64,000 nucleotides of DNA. Source: Clostridia bacterium. GTDB taxonomy: Bacteria; Acidobacteriota; Terriglobia; Terriglobales; Acidobacteriaceae. The stretch covers positions 177,256 through 241,255 of the forward strand of contig DATMYA010000085.1 of the NCBI GenBank assembly GCA_035561135.1, given 5' to 3'. This document shows, one piece after another, positions 1-10,058 of the stretch; positions within the stretch are counted from its first letter, which is position 1; each line of letters begins with the position of its first letter. A model generated the notes under the pieces. The model was not told where the DNA came from, did no database searches, and saw nothing but the letters and a program-made list of their open reading frames with translations. Both the position numbers and the translations under genes were made by a program.

Positions 1-2
1 CC

Positions 3-599
3 TTCGACCACTTTGTTGTTGTCCTGCCGGCGACAATGGGCTTTGAGGCGAAGAATGCTGCGCAGTTCCGCCCTATGCCAGATCAGCAGGGTACCAACGT
101 TCAGGTTGTAACGAACGCCAGGCCCGGTCAGGATCTCTCGTTCCGTGTCTCTGGCCAAGGTGCGATTCCTGAAGATCAGACTGAGGCCGCACAATCCCAA
201 TCTGGCGGCGCGACGGGTGGCACGCAGAATGACAGCCGACCCGGCGGCGGATTAGGCCCGCCTATTGACGCTCCCGACCCGCTCGCAAAATACAAGTGGT
301 GGGTTCTCGGCGGGCTCGGAATCGCACTCACCGGTGGCGCGTACATGCTGACTCGCCGCCCCGCCGCTCTGGCCACAACAGGTGCATCTCAGACTTCCGC
401 CGCCGCTCCCGCAGCCTCGGCCAGTGCCCCTGTCGCGATAAGCTCCGGGAACGCGCTGCTTGAAGCCATGAAAGAAGAACTCTTCCAATTGGAGATCGAG
501 CGCCAGCAGGGCGCCATCACGCAAGAGGAGTACGAGAAGCACAAGGCTGCGCTCGACCAAACCTTGCAGCGTGCTCTATCCCGTGCCACTCGCGTCTGA
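3..599 (+). CDS. C-terminal part of a membrane-anchored secreted protein (5' end outside window)
   Basis: The frame is open to the left edge, so the true start is upstream; the first Met in the window (position 36) is probably internal. The visible part holds the end of a beta-rich extracytoplasmic segment, a Gly/Thr/Ser/Pro-rich linker, one clear transmembrane helix (WWVLGGLGIALTGGAYML), then an Ala-rich linker and a short charged coiled coil (EEYEKHKAALDQTLQRAL). This layout resembles acidobacterial proteins that carry a carboxypeptidase-regulatory-like domain, one anchor and a short cytoplasmic helix hairpin. The function is not known. Family assignment is from remembered similarity only. 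Confidence 0.6.
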   Translation, partial: FDHFVVVLPATMGFEAKNAAQFRPMPDQQGTNVQVVTNARPGQDLSFRVSGQGAIPEDQTEAAQSQSGGATGGTQNDSRPGGGLGPPIDAPDPLAKYKWWVLGGLGIALTGGAYMLTRRPAALATTGASQTSAAAPAASASAPVAISSGNALLEAMKEELFQLEIERQQGAITQEEYEKHKAALDQTLQRALSRATRV

Positions 600-626
600 G
601 TTCGGCAGTTCGGCGATGTGAAGAAA

Positions 627-668
627 GGAATCGAAGAGGCCACTCACTCGAGTGGCCACTTCGATTCC
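627..668. terminator. Long perfect stem-loop after the first gene
   Basis: GGAATCGAAG at 627-636 and GGCCACTC at 638-645 pair with GAGTGGCC at 650-657 and CTTCGATTCC at 659-668. This gives an 18-bp stem interrupted by one A:A mismatch, with an ACTC loop. It lies 28 bp after the stop of the first gene. No T tract follows, so it may be a factor-dependent terminator, an mRNA-stabilising hairpin or a palindromic repeat. Confidence 0.55.
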
Positions 669-762
669 GGCGAGCAGCACCTGAAGGTCGCCCCGGCCGC
701 GCGCACCCTCCCCCCCAACCAGTCCCCCGCCCTGCGCATCTTTCAATCAGAGGAAACCAGAG

Positions 763-1191
763 ATGCCACTTGTTCAGAAGAGCATGTCGATGTTCGCCAA
801 CCAAATGCCCAAAGTCGTAGGGCCCAGGGCTCACGCCGTCATTGACTACGCTGTCGCCGCCACTTTTTTCACCGTGGGCGCGCTGTTCTGGAATCGGGAC
901 AAACGAGCTGCTATCAGTTCCATCATCTGCGGAGTAGCCACCGTCACCAACAGCATTTTTACCGACTACCCCGGCGGAATCGTCAAGGCAATCAGCTATC
1001 ACACGCATGGACGTATCGACATGGGACTTGCCGGCCTCACCGCCACCATGCCGCAAGTCATGGGCTTCGGCGACGAAGCTGAATCCCGCTTCTTCCAAAT
1101 GCAGGCAATCGGCGAAACCGCCATCACTGCCATGACGGATTTCAATGCACTGGAGCGCACTGAGTCCTATCGTTATAGGGAAGCGGCTTAA
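763..1191 (+). CDS. Small membrane protein of unknown function
   Basis: This 142-residue protein is preceded by GAGGAAACCAGAG, a good ribosome binding site for the ATG. It has two to three hydrophobic stretches (around residues 28-42 VIDYAVAATFFTVGALF and 50-62 ISSIICGVATVTN) and a C-terminal soluble part. I do not recognise a named family. It looks like the short HAVIDY-type integral membrane proteins seen as hypotheticals in Acidobacteria. It stands alone between the first gene and htpX, on the same strand, with a 55-bp gap to htpX. Confidence 0.6.
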   Translation: MPLVQKSMSMFANQMPKVVGPRAHAVIDYAVAATFFTVGALFWNRDKRAAISSIICGVATVTNSIFTDYPGGIVKAISYHTHGRIDMGLAGLTATMPQVMGFGDEAESRFFQMQAIGETAITAMTDFNALERTESYRYREAA

Positions 1192-1246
1192 TCTCCGGCG
1201 TTCCGCGTTGGCGCGACCGGACGACATCCTGTAGCATCTACATAAC

Positions 1247-2113
1247 ATGGGAAACACGTTTAAGACAGCGGCCCTGCTAACGGGCCTTACTTTGTTCCTG
1301 GTATTAATGGGTCAGGCCTTCGGCGGCCAGCGCGGAATGGTGCTCGCATTCGTGCTGGCGGCGGTCATGAATTTCGTTTCGTACTTCTTCTCGGACAAGA
1401 TTGCTCTCGCGATGTATCGCGCGAAGCCCATCACACGCGATCAACTGCCGCGCGTGTATGACGTCGTGGAACGCCTGACCCAGAAGGTTGGGCTGCCGAT
1501 GCCGAAGTTATTCGTCATCCCGCAGGACTCGCCCAACGCGTTCGCCACCGGACGCAACCCGCAGCATGCATCCGTTGCTGTAACGGAAGGCATCCTGACC
1601 CTGCTCACGGACGATGAACTCGAAGGCGTGCTCGCTCACGAACTCGGCCACGTTCGCAACCGCGACATTCTTATCAGTTCCATTGCCGCCACCCTCGCCG
1701 GTGCCATCACGATGATGGCGCGCATGGGATACTACGCCGCGTTGTTTGGCGGCATGGGTGGTCGCGATGATCGCGATCGCGGCAACGGAGGCGGAGCCCT
1801 CGGCGCGCTCTTCATGATGATCCTCGCCCCAATCGCGGCGATGCTCATTCAGATGGCAGTCTCTCGTTCCCGCGAGTATGCGGCAGACGCCACCGCCGCG
1901 AAGTTCACCGGGAATCCTTATGCGCTGGCCAACGCTCTCCGCAAGCTAGATTCGTATTCCAAGCGCGTGCCTATGCAGGCCTCGCCCTCAACGGCGCATA
2001 TGTTTATCGTGAAACCGATGCTCGGTGTCAACTTCGGAAACTTGTTCTCTACGCATCCTCCGATTCCGGAGCGCATTGCGCGACTCACCGGAATGTCACC
2101 GGAGAGCGTGTAA
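1247..2113 (+). CDS. htpX: Membrane zinc metalloprotease HtpX (M48 family)
   Basis: HtpX is an inner-membrane zinc endopeptidase that degrades misfolded membrane proteins. The 288-residue protein has two N-terminal transmembrane helices (about 8-24 and 30-48), then the M48 catalytic motif HELGH at residues 131-135 with the downstream Glu ligand in [10 protein letters not shown]. Two further hydrophobic stretches lie around 145-200, separated by a Gly/Asp-rich loop. Length and order match bacterial HtpX. No strong ribosome binding site is visible before the ATG. With RseP at 17 kb it is one of two membrane-quality-control proteases in the window. Confidence 0.95.
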   Translation: MGNTFKTAALLTGLTLFLVLMGQAFGGQRGMVLAFVLAAVMNFVSYFFSDKIALAMYRAKPITRDQLPRVYDVVERLTQKVGLPMPKLFVIPQDSPNAFATGRNPQHASVAVTEGILTLLTDDELEGVLAHELGHVRNRDILISSIAATLAGAITMMARMGYYAALFGGMGGRDDRDRGNGGGALGALFMMILAPIAAMLIQMAVSRSREYAADATAAKFTGNPYALANALRKLDSYSKRVPMQASPSTAHMFIVKPMLGVNFGNLFSTHPPIPERIARLTGMSPESV

Positions 2114-2170
2114 AGAAAGACACAGGCGCGCGCTGGCGGCCTAGTTCCTCCTCCTGAGCAGCGCAACCAA

Positions 2171-2218
2171 TGTTGTCTTCCTGAGCGCAGCGACGTAGTC
2201 GCGGAGTCGAAGGATCCC
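2171..2218. repeat. Dispersed CCTGAGCGcagCG...GTCGAAGGATC-type intergenic repeat
   Basis: The segment TCTTCCTGAGCGCAGCG followed by GTCGAAGGATCCC between htpX and the MoxR gene is a variant of the CATCCTGAGCGAA...AAGGATCTGC unit that is repeated at 23.6-23.8 kb. Such elements are commonly scattered between genes in Acidobacteria. It has no visible coding capacity. Confidence 0.5.
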
Positions 2219-2279
2219 TATGCTCGCTGAAACCCTGGAGCAACAACTTCCGCGTGCTCTCTAGTACAATCGCTGCCAG

Positions 2280-3242
2280 ATGCAACCGCAATCTGCGCCT
2301 GCCGCCCTGCTAGATCGCGCTGCTCGCCTCGAGTCTGCGCTACGCTCCGTTATTCGCGGTAAAAACGAAGTCGTCCGCCTTGCCCTGGTTGCGGTCTTCG
2401 CGCGCGGTCATCTGCTCATTGAAGGCGTTCCCGGCGTTGGCAAGACTACGCTCGGGCAGGTCCTCGCTCGCGCCATTGATTGCCAGTTCCAGCGCGTTCA
2501 GTTCACCAGCGACATGCTTCCCAGCGACGTGCTCGGCATTTCCATCTACTCGGCCACCGAGCAGCAGTTTGAATTCAAGCGCGGCCCGGTTTTCACGAAC
2601 GTGCTGCTCGCCGACGAGATCAATCGCACCACGCCCAAGACGCAGTCCGCCCTGCTCGAAGCCATGAACGAGCAGCAGGTCACGGTGGATTCCTACTCGC
2701 ATCCCCTGCCACAGCCGTTCATCGTCATTGCCACGCAGAACCCCATCGAGCACCACGGCACCTATCCCCTGCCGGAATCGCAGATGGATCGCTTCCTTTT
2801 ACGGGTACAAATGGGATACCCCGAGGCCGGCAGCGAGCGCGAGATCCTGCGCGGCGAGGCCGGAGCGGCGCGTCTCGACGATGTCCGTCCCGTTCTCAGC
2901 GCCGACGAGATTACCGAACTCCAGAAGTTCGTGAGCCAGGTTCGCGTGGATGAAGCCCTGGTGGATTACGCGTTGCAGATTGTTAACAAGACGCGCGAGT
3001 CGGATCAACTTTCTCTCGGAGTCTCGCCTCGCGGCTCCCTTATGCTCTATCGAGCTGCCCAGGGTATGGCCTTCCTCGAAGGCCGAGACTTCTGCACGCC
3101 GGAAGACTTCAAGAATCTCGCTGTACACACCTTCGCACATCGCGTAGTGGTCAACGCGCGTTACTCGTCCCTGCGAAAGAAATCCGAGCAGGCCGAAGAG
3201 ATTCTGCGCGAGATCGTCGAGAGCGTCCCGGTTCCGGTCTAA
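2280..3242 (+). CDS. MoxR-family AAA+ ATPase
   Basis: MoxR ATPases are chaperone-like AAA+ proteins that usually insert metal or remodel partners together with VWA or DUF58 proteins. This 320-residue protein shows Walker A GVPGVGKT at residues 49-56, Walker B LLADEINR at about 109-116, sensor-1 IATQNPIE, the ESQMDRFLLR arginine-finger region, and the C-terminal lid with GVSPRGSLML. Length is normal. A DUF58/VWA partner gene is usually next door, but here the next item is a decayed gene fragment, so this copy is an orphan in the window. ATG follows a TACAAT box closely, so a very short leader is possible. Confidence 0.92.
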   Translation: MQPQSAPAALLDRAARLESALRSVIRGKNEVVRLALVAVFARGHLLIEGVPGVGKTTLGQVLARAIDCQFQRVQFTSDMLPSDVLGISIYSATEQQFEFKRGPVFTNVLLADEINRTTPKTQSALLEAMNEQQVTVDSYSHPLPQPFIVIATQNPIEHHGTYPLPESQMDRFLLRVQMGYPEAGSEREILRGEAGAARLDDVRPVLSADEITELQKFVSQVRVDEALVDYALQIVNKTRESDQLSLGVSPRGSLMLYRAAQGMAFLEGRDFCTPEDFKNLAVHTFAHRVVVNARYSSLRKKSEQAEEILREIVESVPVPV

Positions 3243-3273
3243 CGCACTTACCCTGAGACGTGGGACAATAACG

Positions 3274-3483
3274 ATGACTCGTGCTCGTGTGCTGGCCCTT
3301 ACGGCTGCGGTGCTCAGGCTCGCGGTCCACGCGCAGCCGCTGGTCATCATTGGCAACGAGCGCTTCTTCTCCCTGGGAGCCGACCTGGCGGAAATTGCCA
3401 CGCTCATTGGGCCTTCGGCTCACGAGTTCGCGGCCATGGGACAGCGACTGATGAAGGCGCCTGGTGAACGCGGTCGCGCCTGA
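3274..3483 (+). pseudogene. Remnant of an enoyl-CoA hydratase/isomerase gene
   Basis: The 69-residue reading frame contains GNERFFSLGADLAEIATL and EFAAMGQRLM. These match the crotonase oxyanion-hole region that normally sits near residues 55-90 of a ~260-residue enzyme. The expected N-terminal substrate-binding part and the whole C-terminal two-thirds (second oxyanion Gly-Gly, catalytic Glu, trimerisation helices) are missing, and the frame ends in unrelated sequence. I read it as a degraded crotonase paralogue beside the functional one at 6.3 kb. It could also be a chance similarity in a short frame. Confidence 0.5.
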
Positions 3484-3526
3484 CCCGCTGAAGGAGGCGC
3501 TTCGCCGCTCGCGCGCACATTGCTGT

Positions 3527-3546
3527 GCTTAGGGTCAACCCTAAGC
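3527..3546. promoter_or_regulatory. GCTTAGGGT inverted repeat upstream of the acyl-CoA catabolic genes
   Basis: GCTTAGGGT at 3527-3535 and ACCCTAAGC at 3538-3546 form a perfect 9-bp inverted repeat with a 2-bp spacer. A further half-site GCTTAGGGGG lies at 3589-3598, about 60 bp before the ATG of the carboxyltransferase gene. The arrangement looks like a repressor operator. A related pair of GCCTWAGGGTT sites lies upstream of the XRE regulator at 10.1 kb. Confidence 0.5.
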
Positions 3547-3658
3547 CTGTGACCAGTCTCCATTGCGTATCCCGTACCGCTCATTTACGCTTAGGGGGTT
3601 TTCATTCATTCGTGATCCGGTTACGCCCGGCTACGATTTCGCCGGGGTGTGAGGGTTT

Positions 3659-5368
3659 ATGGCCGACCGCAAGAGCAATACGATATCGGAACTTCCCGCC
3701 AATGTACTGGCCTCCAAGATTGACAGCAAGAACGCGCGCTTCATGACAAACACGCGTGATCTGGCGCACAAAGTGGCCGAGGTCCGCAACGAAGAAGAGG
3801 CGATCCGTGAAGGCGGCGGCGAAAAGGCGATTGCCGCACAGCACAAGAAAAACCGGCTGACGGCACGCGAGCGCCTGCACTTACTGCTCGATCCCGACGT
3901 TGAGTTCTTTGAGATCGGCGCCTATGCGGCTTATGGAATGTATGAGGAATGGGGCGGTGCGCCGGCAGCGGGCGTGATCACCGGCCTGGGACGCGTTTGT
4001 GACCGGCTCTTCATGGTCATCGCCAACGATGCGACGGTGAAGGCCGGTGCCTTCTTCCCGATGACGGCGAAAAAAGTCATTCGCGCGCAGAACATAGCCA
4101 TCGATAACCACCTGCCGACGATCTATCTCGTCGATTCCGCCGGAGTTTTCCTTCCTTTGCAGGAAGACGTCTTCCCCGACACGGATGACTTTGGCCGCGT
4201 GTTCCGCAACAACGCCGTCATGTCCGCCAAGGGCATCCCGCAGATCACGGCCATCATGGGCATGTGCGTTGCCGGCGGTGCTTATCTGCCCGTCATGTGC
4301 GACCACGTGCTGATGACCGAAGGCAGCGGCCTTTTCCTGGCAGGCCCCGCGCTGGTACAGGCGGCGATTGGACAAAAGGTTTCGGCAGAGGAACTGGGCG
4401 GCGCGACCATGCACGCCGAGATCAGCGGCACGGTGGACTTCAAGGAACCGAACGACGAGGCTTGCATTGCACGCATCCGCTCGCTGGTGGACAAGATGGG
4501 CTATCGCCAACCGGCACCCTTCCACCGCTCGGAAACCGTGGAAGCGCCGCTGTATTCGGCGGAAGACCTCTACGGAATCGTGGAAGCCGATGCATCGAAA
4601 CCGTACGACATGAAGGAAGTAATCGCGCGCATCGTCGATGGCAGCCGCTTTGACGAGTACAAGCCCGATTACGGCGAGACGCTTATCTGCGGATATGCGC
4701 GCATCAACGGCTACGCCGTCGGCATCGTGGCAAACCAGAAGATGCACGCGCAGCAGGTGGATCACCAGGGTAACAAGCGCATAGAGTTCGGCGGCGTGAT
4801 CTATACGGATTCCGCCGAGAAGGCAGCGCGCTTCATTATGGACTGCAACCAGAACCTGGTGCCGCTGGTCTTCATCCACGACGTGAACGGCTTCATGGTG
4901 GGACGCGATGCTGAGTGGAGCGGCATCATTCGAGCAGGCGCAAAGATGGTCAGCGCGGTTTCGAACTCCGTCGTGCCGAAGATCACGGTCATCGTTGGCG
5001 GGTCGTTCGGCGCGGGTCACTATGCGATGTGCGGCAAAGCCTACGATCCGCGGTTCGTATTCGCATGGCCGAGCGCGCGCTATGCCGTAATGAGCGGCGA
5101 TTCGGCGGCCTCAACGCTGGTCGAAATCAAGGTCAAGCAACTCGAACGCCAGGGCAAGAAGATTACCGACGCCGACCGTAAGGAGCTATTCGAGTCCGTA
5201 AAGGCGACCTATGACCAGCAAACGGATCCGCGCTACGGTGCGGCACGCCTGTGGGTAGACCGCATCATTGACCCGATCGAGACGCGTGAAGCAATCACGT
5301 GGGCGCTGAGATCGGCTCGGCATAATCCGGATGTCGCGACGTTTAATGTTGGGATATTGCAGACATAA
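3659..5368 (+). CDS. Acyl-CoA carboxylase, carboxyltransferase subunit (methylcrotonyl-CoA carboxylase beta type)
   Basis: The subunit transfers CO2 from carboxybiotin to an acyl-CoA; in leucine breakdown the substrate is 3-methylcrotonyl-CoA. The 569-residue protein begins RLTARERLHLLLD (about 62-74) and has the two crotonase-like carboxyltransferase halves with MGMCVAGGAYLPVMCD and VIVGGSFGAGHYAMCG as the oxyanion Gly-rich loops. Spacing and the EDVFPDTDDFGRVFRNNAVMS segment fit MccB rather than AccD. A GTGAGGG site sits just before ATG. It is followed 24 bp later by an HMG-CoA lyase-type gene, which supports leucine catabolism. No biotin carboxylase subunit lies in the window. Propionyl- or another acyl-CoA is an alternative substrate. 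Confidence 0.85.
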   Translation: MADRKSNTISELPANVLASKIDSKNARFMTNTRDLAHKVAEVRNEEEAIREGGGEKAIAAQHKKNRLTARERLHLLLDPDVEFFEIGAYAAYGMYEEWGGAPAAGVITGLGRVCDRLFMVIANDATVKAGAFFPMTAKKVIRAQNIAIDNHLPTIYLVDSAGVFLPLQEDVFPDTDDFGRVFRNNAVMSAKGIPQITAIMGMCVAGGAYLPVMCDHVLMTEGSGLFLAGPALVQAAIGQKVSAEELGGATMHAEISGTVDFKEPNDEACIARIRSLVDKMGYRQPAPFHRSETVEAPLYSAEDLYGIVEADASKPYDMKEVIARIVDGSRFDEYKPDYGETLICGYARINGYAVGIVANQKMHAQQVDHQGNKRIEFGGVIYTDSAEKAARFIMDCNQNLVPLVFIHDVNGFMVGRDAEWSGIIRAGAKMVSAVSNSVVPKITVIVGGSFGAGHYAMCGKAYDPRFVFAWPSARYAVMSGDSAASTLVEIKVKQLERQGKKITDADRKELFESVKATYDQQTDPRYGAARLWVDRIIDPIETREAITWALRSARHNPDVATFNVGILQT

Positions 5369-5392
5369 CTAGCCGCACTGCTGAATTGCTCT

Positions 5393-6256
5393 ATGCCTGA
5401 TTCCGTGAAGATCATCGAGTGTCCGCGCGACGCGTGGCAGGGCCTTCAGGTGCAGATTCCTACGAGCTCGAAGGTGGAGTATCTGCGGGCGCTGATTACA
5501 GCGGGCTTTAAGCACCTGGACGCCGCGAGCTTCGTATCGCCGAAGGCCGTGCCGCAGATGGCCGACAGCGAAGGGGTGCTGAAGCAGCTCGACCCGCCGG
5601 ATGACGTTGAGATCATCGGGATCGTGGTAAACGAAAAGGGAGCGGAGCGCGCCATCGCCACCGACGCGGTGCGCACGCTCGGCTACCCTTACTCGATCTC
5701 CGAAACGTTTCTCCGCAAAAACCAGAACCAGTCTCCGGAGGAGAACTTCGACGTGCTGGAGGCGATCAAGAAGAAGGCCGACGAAGCCGGGCTCGACATG
5801 GTTGTTTACATATCGATGGCGTTCGGCAATCCGTATGGCGATTCCTGGAGCGTCGAAGAAGTGCTCGCCGCCGTAGAGAATCTCGCGGACATGGGGATCG
5901 ACACGGTGTCGCTGGCGGACACGGTTGGCATGTCGAAGCCTGAGCAAATCGCTGGACTTGTGAGTTCCGTAGTCTCGCAATTCGAGTGGCTGAAGATCGG
6001 CGTACACATGCATTCGCGTCGCGACGACGCAGCGGCGAAAGTGCTGGCCGCGTATGACGCCGGCGCACGGCGCTTCGACTCGGCCATAGGCGGATTGGGC
6101 GGATGTCCCTTCGCGCAGGATTCGCTGATCGGGAATATCCCTACGGAGATCGTGCTGGAAACACTGGCCGCGCGCGGAATTAAACTTCCGATCCGAAAAT
6201 CGCTGGATGCGGTGCTGGCGATGAATGCGGAGATTGCGGCAAACCACGCTTCGTGA
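5393..6256 (+). CDS. Hydroxymethylglutaryl-CoA lyase-type enzyme
   Basis: This enzyme cleaves HMG-CoA to acetyl-CoA and acetoacetate, the last step of leucine degradation. The 287-residue TIM-barrel protein has the N-terminal metal/substrate motif ECPRDAWQG (residues 9-17), the HMHSR metal-ligand region at 206-210, and the HMG-CoA-lyase signature GGLGGCPFA with the catalytic Cys at 238. HxHDT is more usual at the metal site; HMHSR is a variant found in a subset of lyase paralogues. It sits between the carboxyltransferase and enoyl-CoA hydratase genes, which suits leucine breakdown. Isopropylmalate/citramalate-synthase-like activity is less likely. Confidence 0.85.
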   Translation: MPDSVKIIECPRDAWQGLQVQIPTSSKVEYLRALITAGFKHLDAASFVSPKAVPQMADSEGVLKQLDPPDDVEIIGIVVNEKGAERAIATDAVRTLGYPYSISETFLRKNQNQSPEENFDVLEAIKKKADEAGLDMVVYISMAFGNPYGDSWSVEEVLAAVENLADMGIDTVSLADTVGMSKPEQIAGLVSSVVSQFEWLKIGVHMHSRRDDAAAKVLAAYDAGARRFDSAIGGLGGCPFAQDSLIGNIPTEIVLETLAARGIKLPIRKSLDAVLAMNAEIAANHAS

Positions 6257-6322
6257 AACTCACCTACGACCTCCGGGCTGACTATTCCCTGCCGCGTGTT
6301 TTACACTGAATAGGCTTAACGT

Positions 6323-7105
6323 ATGGCCTACAACACACTCACGCTCGCGCATGATGGCGCCGTCGCTACCATCACTTTTAATCGACCTGACAAGCGCAAC
6401 GCGATCAGTTATGAACTGATCGACGAACTGCTGCTCGCGCTCGCGGACGTGGAGCAGTCTTCTGCACAGGTACTGATGCTCACCGGGGCTGGCAAAGCCT
6501 TCTGTTCCGGCATGGACCTGGACAACCTGCGGGAGATCACGGCCCGATCTTCGTCTGAGAATCTGAAGGATTCTCAGAGGATGGGCCTGCTTTTCCGGTC
6601 GATCTACGAATTCCCAAGGCCGACGATTGCGGTCGTCAACGGACCTGCCATTGCAGGCGGGTGCGGCATCGCGACGCTCTGCGATTTCACGCTGGCCTCG
6701 ACGGAAGCGAAATTTGGCTACACGGAAGTGCGTATCGGGTTCCTGCCGGCGATCGTCTCGACTTTCCTGATCCGCCAGGTTGGCGAAAAGCATGCGCGCG
6801 ATCTGCTGCTGACCGGCCGCATCATCGGCGCGGAGGAAGCGTTCCGGATGGGCTTGGCAACCGAAGTGGTTTTGCCGGAGAAACTTGTGCCGCGCGCCCG
6901 GGAACTGGCGTCGCAGTTGATGGAAAACGCTCCCGCCTCGCTGCTTGCAACCAAGCAATTGCTGACCGGCTACTCATTCGAATTGCTGAACGAACATATC
7001 AAGGCCGCCGTAGATTCGAACGCGCGCATACGCGCGACCGACGACTTCCGCGAAGGCGTAACCTCGTTTCTTGAGAAGCGCAAGCCTAACTGGAGCGGTA
7101 AATGA
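6323..7105 (+). CDS. Enoyl-CoA hydratase/isomerase family protein (possible methylglutaconyl-CoA hydratase)
   Basis: A crotonase-fold enzyme of 260 residues, the normal length. The first oxyanion-hole loop is GAGKAFCSGMDLDNL (about 52-66) and the second is NGPAIAGGCGIATLCDF (about 107-123), followed by the catalytic-region segment TEVRIGFLPA. In this cluster it would hydrate 3-methylglutaconyl-CoA, the step between the carboxylase and HMG-CoA lyase; this is inferred from the neighbours, because crotonases cannot be assigned by motif alone. Its stop overlaps the next start as ATGA, so the two are probably translationally coupled. Confidence 0.85.
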   Translation: MAYNTLTLAHDGAVATITFNRPDKRNAISYELIDELLLALADVEQSSAQVLMLTGAGKAFCSGMDLDNLREITARSSSENLKDSQRMGLLFRSIYEFPRPTIAVVNGPAIAGGCGIATLCDFTLASTEAKFGYTEVRIGFLPAIVSTFLIRQVGEKHARDLLLTGRIIGAEEAFRMGLATEVVLPEKLVPRARELASQLMENAPASLLATKQLLTGYSFELLNEHIKAAVDSNARIRATDDFREGVTSFLEKRKPNWSGK

Positions 7106-7590
7106 GTTCTGCTGCCGCACCGGTTGCGCGCAAGAACGGACAAAAGGGAGGAATGTTGACCGCTCATCGTGGTCCTGCCGCAACCGTCGGCGAAGCGCGC
7201 CTGCGCGTTCGCTATGCCGAGACCGACCAGATGGGTGTGGTCTATCACTCGAATTACATCGTCTGGTTCGAGGTTGGACGGGTGGAACTGCTGCGCCAGA
7301 TCGGGTACACGTACCGGGAGATGGAAGCCGATGGCGTCCAGTTGCCGGTTGCCGAAGTACGTTGCCGCTACAAGTCTCCAGCACGATATGACGACCAGAT
7401 CCTGATCCGTACGTCCATACAGAACGTGCGTGGAGCGCTCATACAGTTCGGTTATGAAGTGCTGCGCCAGACCGACAACACGTTGCTAGCAGAGGGCACA
7501 ACAACTCATCTTGTCGTTGGCGGCGATATGCAGCGAATTACTCTGCCAGAAAAATACATGACCCCCTTCACCGGCGCTATGGGCCGCTAA
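7102..7590 (+). CDS. Acyl-CoA thioesterase, YbgC/FadM-type hotdog protein
   Basis: 4HBT-superfamily thioesterases hydrolyse acyl-CoAs. The 162-residue protein has the family signature RVRYAETDQMGVVYHSNY (about 34-51), whose Asp is the catalytic residue, followed by WFEVGRVELLRQ and the strand PARYDDQILIRT. An N-terminal extension of about 30 low-complexity residues precedes the domain, so a start nearer GTCGGCGAAGCG or at Met 18 is possible. The ATGA overlap with the hydratase gene favours the annotated ATG. It could recycle CoA during branched acyl-CoA catabolism. Confidence 0.85.
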   Translation: MSSAAAPVARKNGQKGGMLTAHRGPAATVGEARLRVRYAETDQMGVVYHSNYIVWFEVGRVELLRQIGYTYREMEADGVQLPVAEVRCRYKSPARYDDQILIRTSIQNVRGALIQFGYEVLRQTDNTLLAEGTTTHLVVGGDMQRITLPEKYMTPFTGAMGR

Positions 7591-7729
7591 CAAGCGCCTT
7601 CGCGGAGAGTCATACGGTTTTCTTAGACAAACCTTTACAATGGAGCGTTTGCCACTGCAATTCTGCTCCGGCCTGCGATGCAATGGGCGCGCCAATGCTG
7701 AGTTGACGGTCGCAGGCAGAGGGTTCCGC

Positions 7730-9286
<1,557 letters not shown>

Positions 9287-9307
9287 AAATCAGTCGTTGA
9301 TGTATTG

Positions 9308-9332
9308 AAGGCGCAGCTTCACGCTGCGCCTT
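9308..9332. terminator. Bidirectional terminator hairpin between hutH and the HD-domain gene
   Basis: AAGGCGCAGC (9308-9317), loop TTCAC, and GCTGCGCCTT (9323-9332) make a perfect 10-bp stem with T-rich sequence after it. It lies between two convergent genes, so it can end both transcripts. Confidence 0.75.
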
Positions 9333-9351
9333 TCACTTTGGGAGCGGATCG

Positions 9352-9924
9352 TCAAGGTTGAGCTTGTACGCCCGCCAGTCCTAATTTCTCCGCAATGCCC
9401 TTCATCGCCTCCACGCAGAAAGCGATGTGCTCGTCGAGATCGATACCAAGGTCTGCCGCACCATTCACGATGTCATCACGGGAAACTGAGCGCGCGAAGG
9501 CTTTATCCTTCATCCGCTTGCGCACGCTCTTTGCATCAACCTCACTTAGAGATTTGTTCGGCTTTATCAGGGTGACGGCCGTGATGAAGCCGGCGAGTTC
9601 GTCGCAGGCGAAGAGCGTCTTCTCCATCCTGGAGTCGCGGCTGACGCCTGAATAGTTGGCGTGGCTCATGACGGCGCGGCGTATCTCGTCGCTGACGCCG
9701 CGCTCGGCAAGGATCTGATTGCCCTTAAATGGATGCTCCTCGGCCGTCGGATACTTCTCGTAGTCGAAGTCATGCAGCAGACCGACAACGCCCCAGGTGC
9801 CCGCGTCTTCCCCAAACTTCCCGGCGTAAGCCCTCATGCAGGCCTCGACGGCTAGGGCGTGTTTGCGCAAGCTTTCGGACTGGGTGAACTCAGTTAGTAA
9901 CCCCCAGGCATCTTCGCGATTCAT
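9352..9924 (-). CDS. HD-domain hydrolase
   Basis: The protein belongs to a small HD-superfamily group of metal-dependent phosphohydrolases. It contains SLRKHALAVEACMRAYA with the first His, then the HD pair in VGLLHDFDYEKYP, followed by EEHPFKGNQIL and MSHANYSG as further His ligands. I chose the ATG at 9924 because GGAG lies nine bases ahead of it and the protein then begins MNREDAWGLL, the usual start for this group. An ATG five codons earlier (9939) is also possible. The substrate is unknown. It is convergent with hutH. Confidence 0.8.
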   Translation of the reverse strand: MNREDAWGLLTEFTQSESLRKHALAVEACMRAYAGKFGEDAGTWGVVGLLHDFDYEKYPTAEEHPFKGNQILAERGVSDEIRRAVMSHANYSGVSRDSRMEKTLFACDELAGFITAVTLIKPNKSLSEVDAKSVRKRMKDKAFARSVSRDDIVNGAADLGIDLDEHIAFCVEAMKGIAEKLGLAGVQAQP

Positions 9925-10058
9925 TACTGTTTTCTCCATGTTTTCGCCCTATAACTTCCTATATCGTGCGCTCTGTTGCGAGCTTCACGGGTAATTCGTA
10001 CCTGAATGACTATAAAAATGTCTTGACACGCCTACCTCATTTATCGGAAATTAGCCAA

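Noticed and set aside
618..845. 75-residue plus-strand frame covering the stem-loop at 627-668
   Set aside because: Its start is inside the hairpin, it overlaps the next gene in another frame, and it has no ribosome binding site.
517..1257. Long minus-strand open frame across the small membrane protein gene
   Set aside because: It is antisense to a frame with a good ribosome binding site and encodes an Arg/Ser/Gly-rich product without recognisable features.
2265..2270. TACAAT as a promoter for the MoxR gene
   Set aside because: It is only nine bases before the ATG and has no matching -35 box; I could not support it as a promoter on its own.
5369..6247. 292-residue minus-strand frame opposite the HMG-CoA lyase gene
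   Set aside because: High-GC antisense shadow: rich in Arg and His, while the plus frame has clear enzyme motifs.
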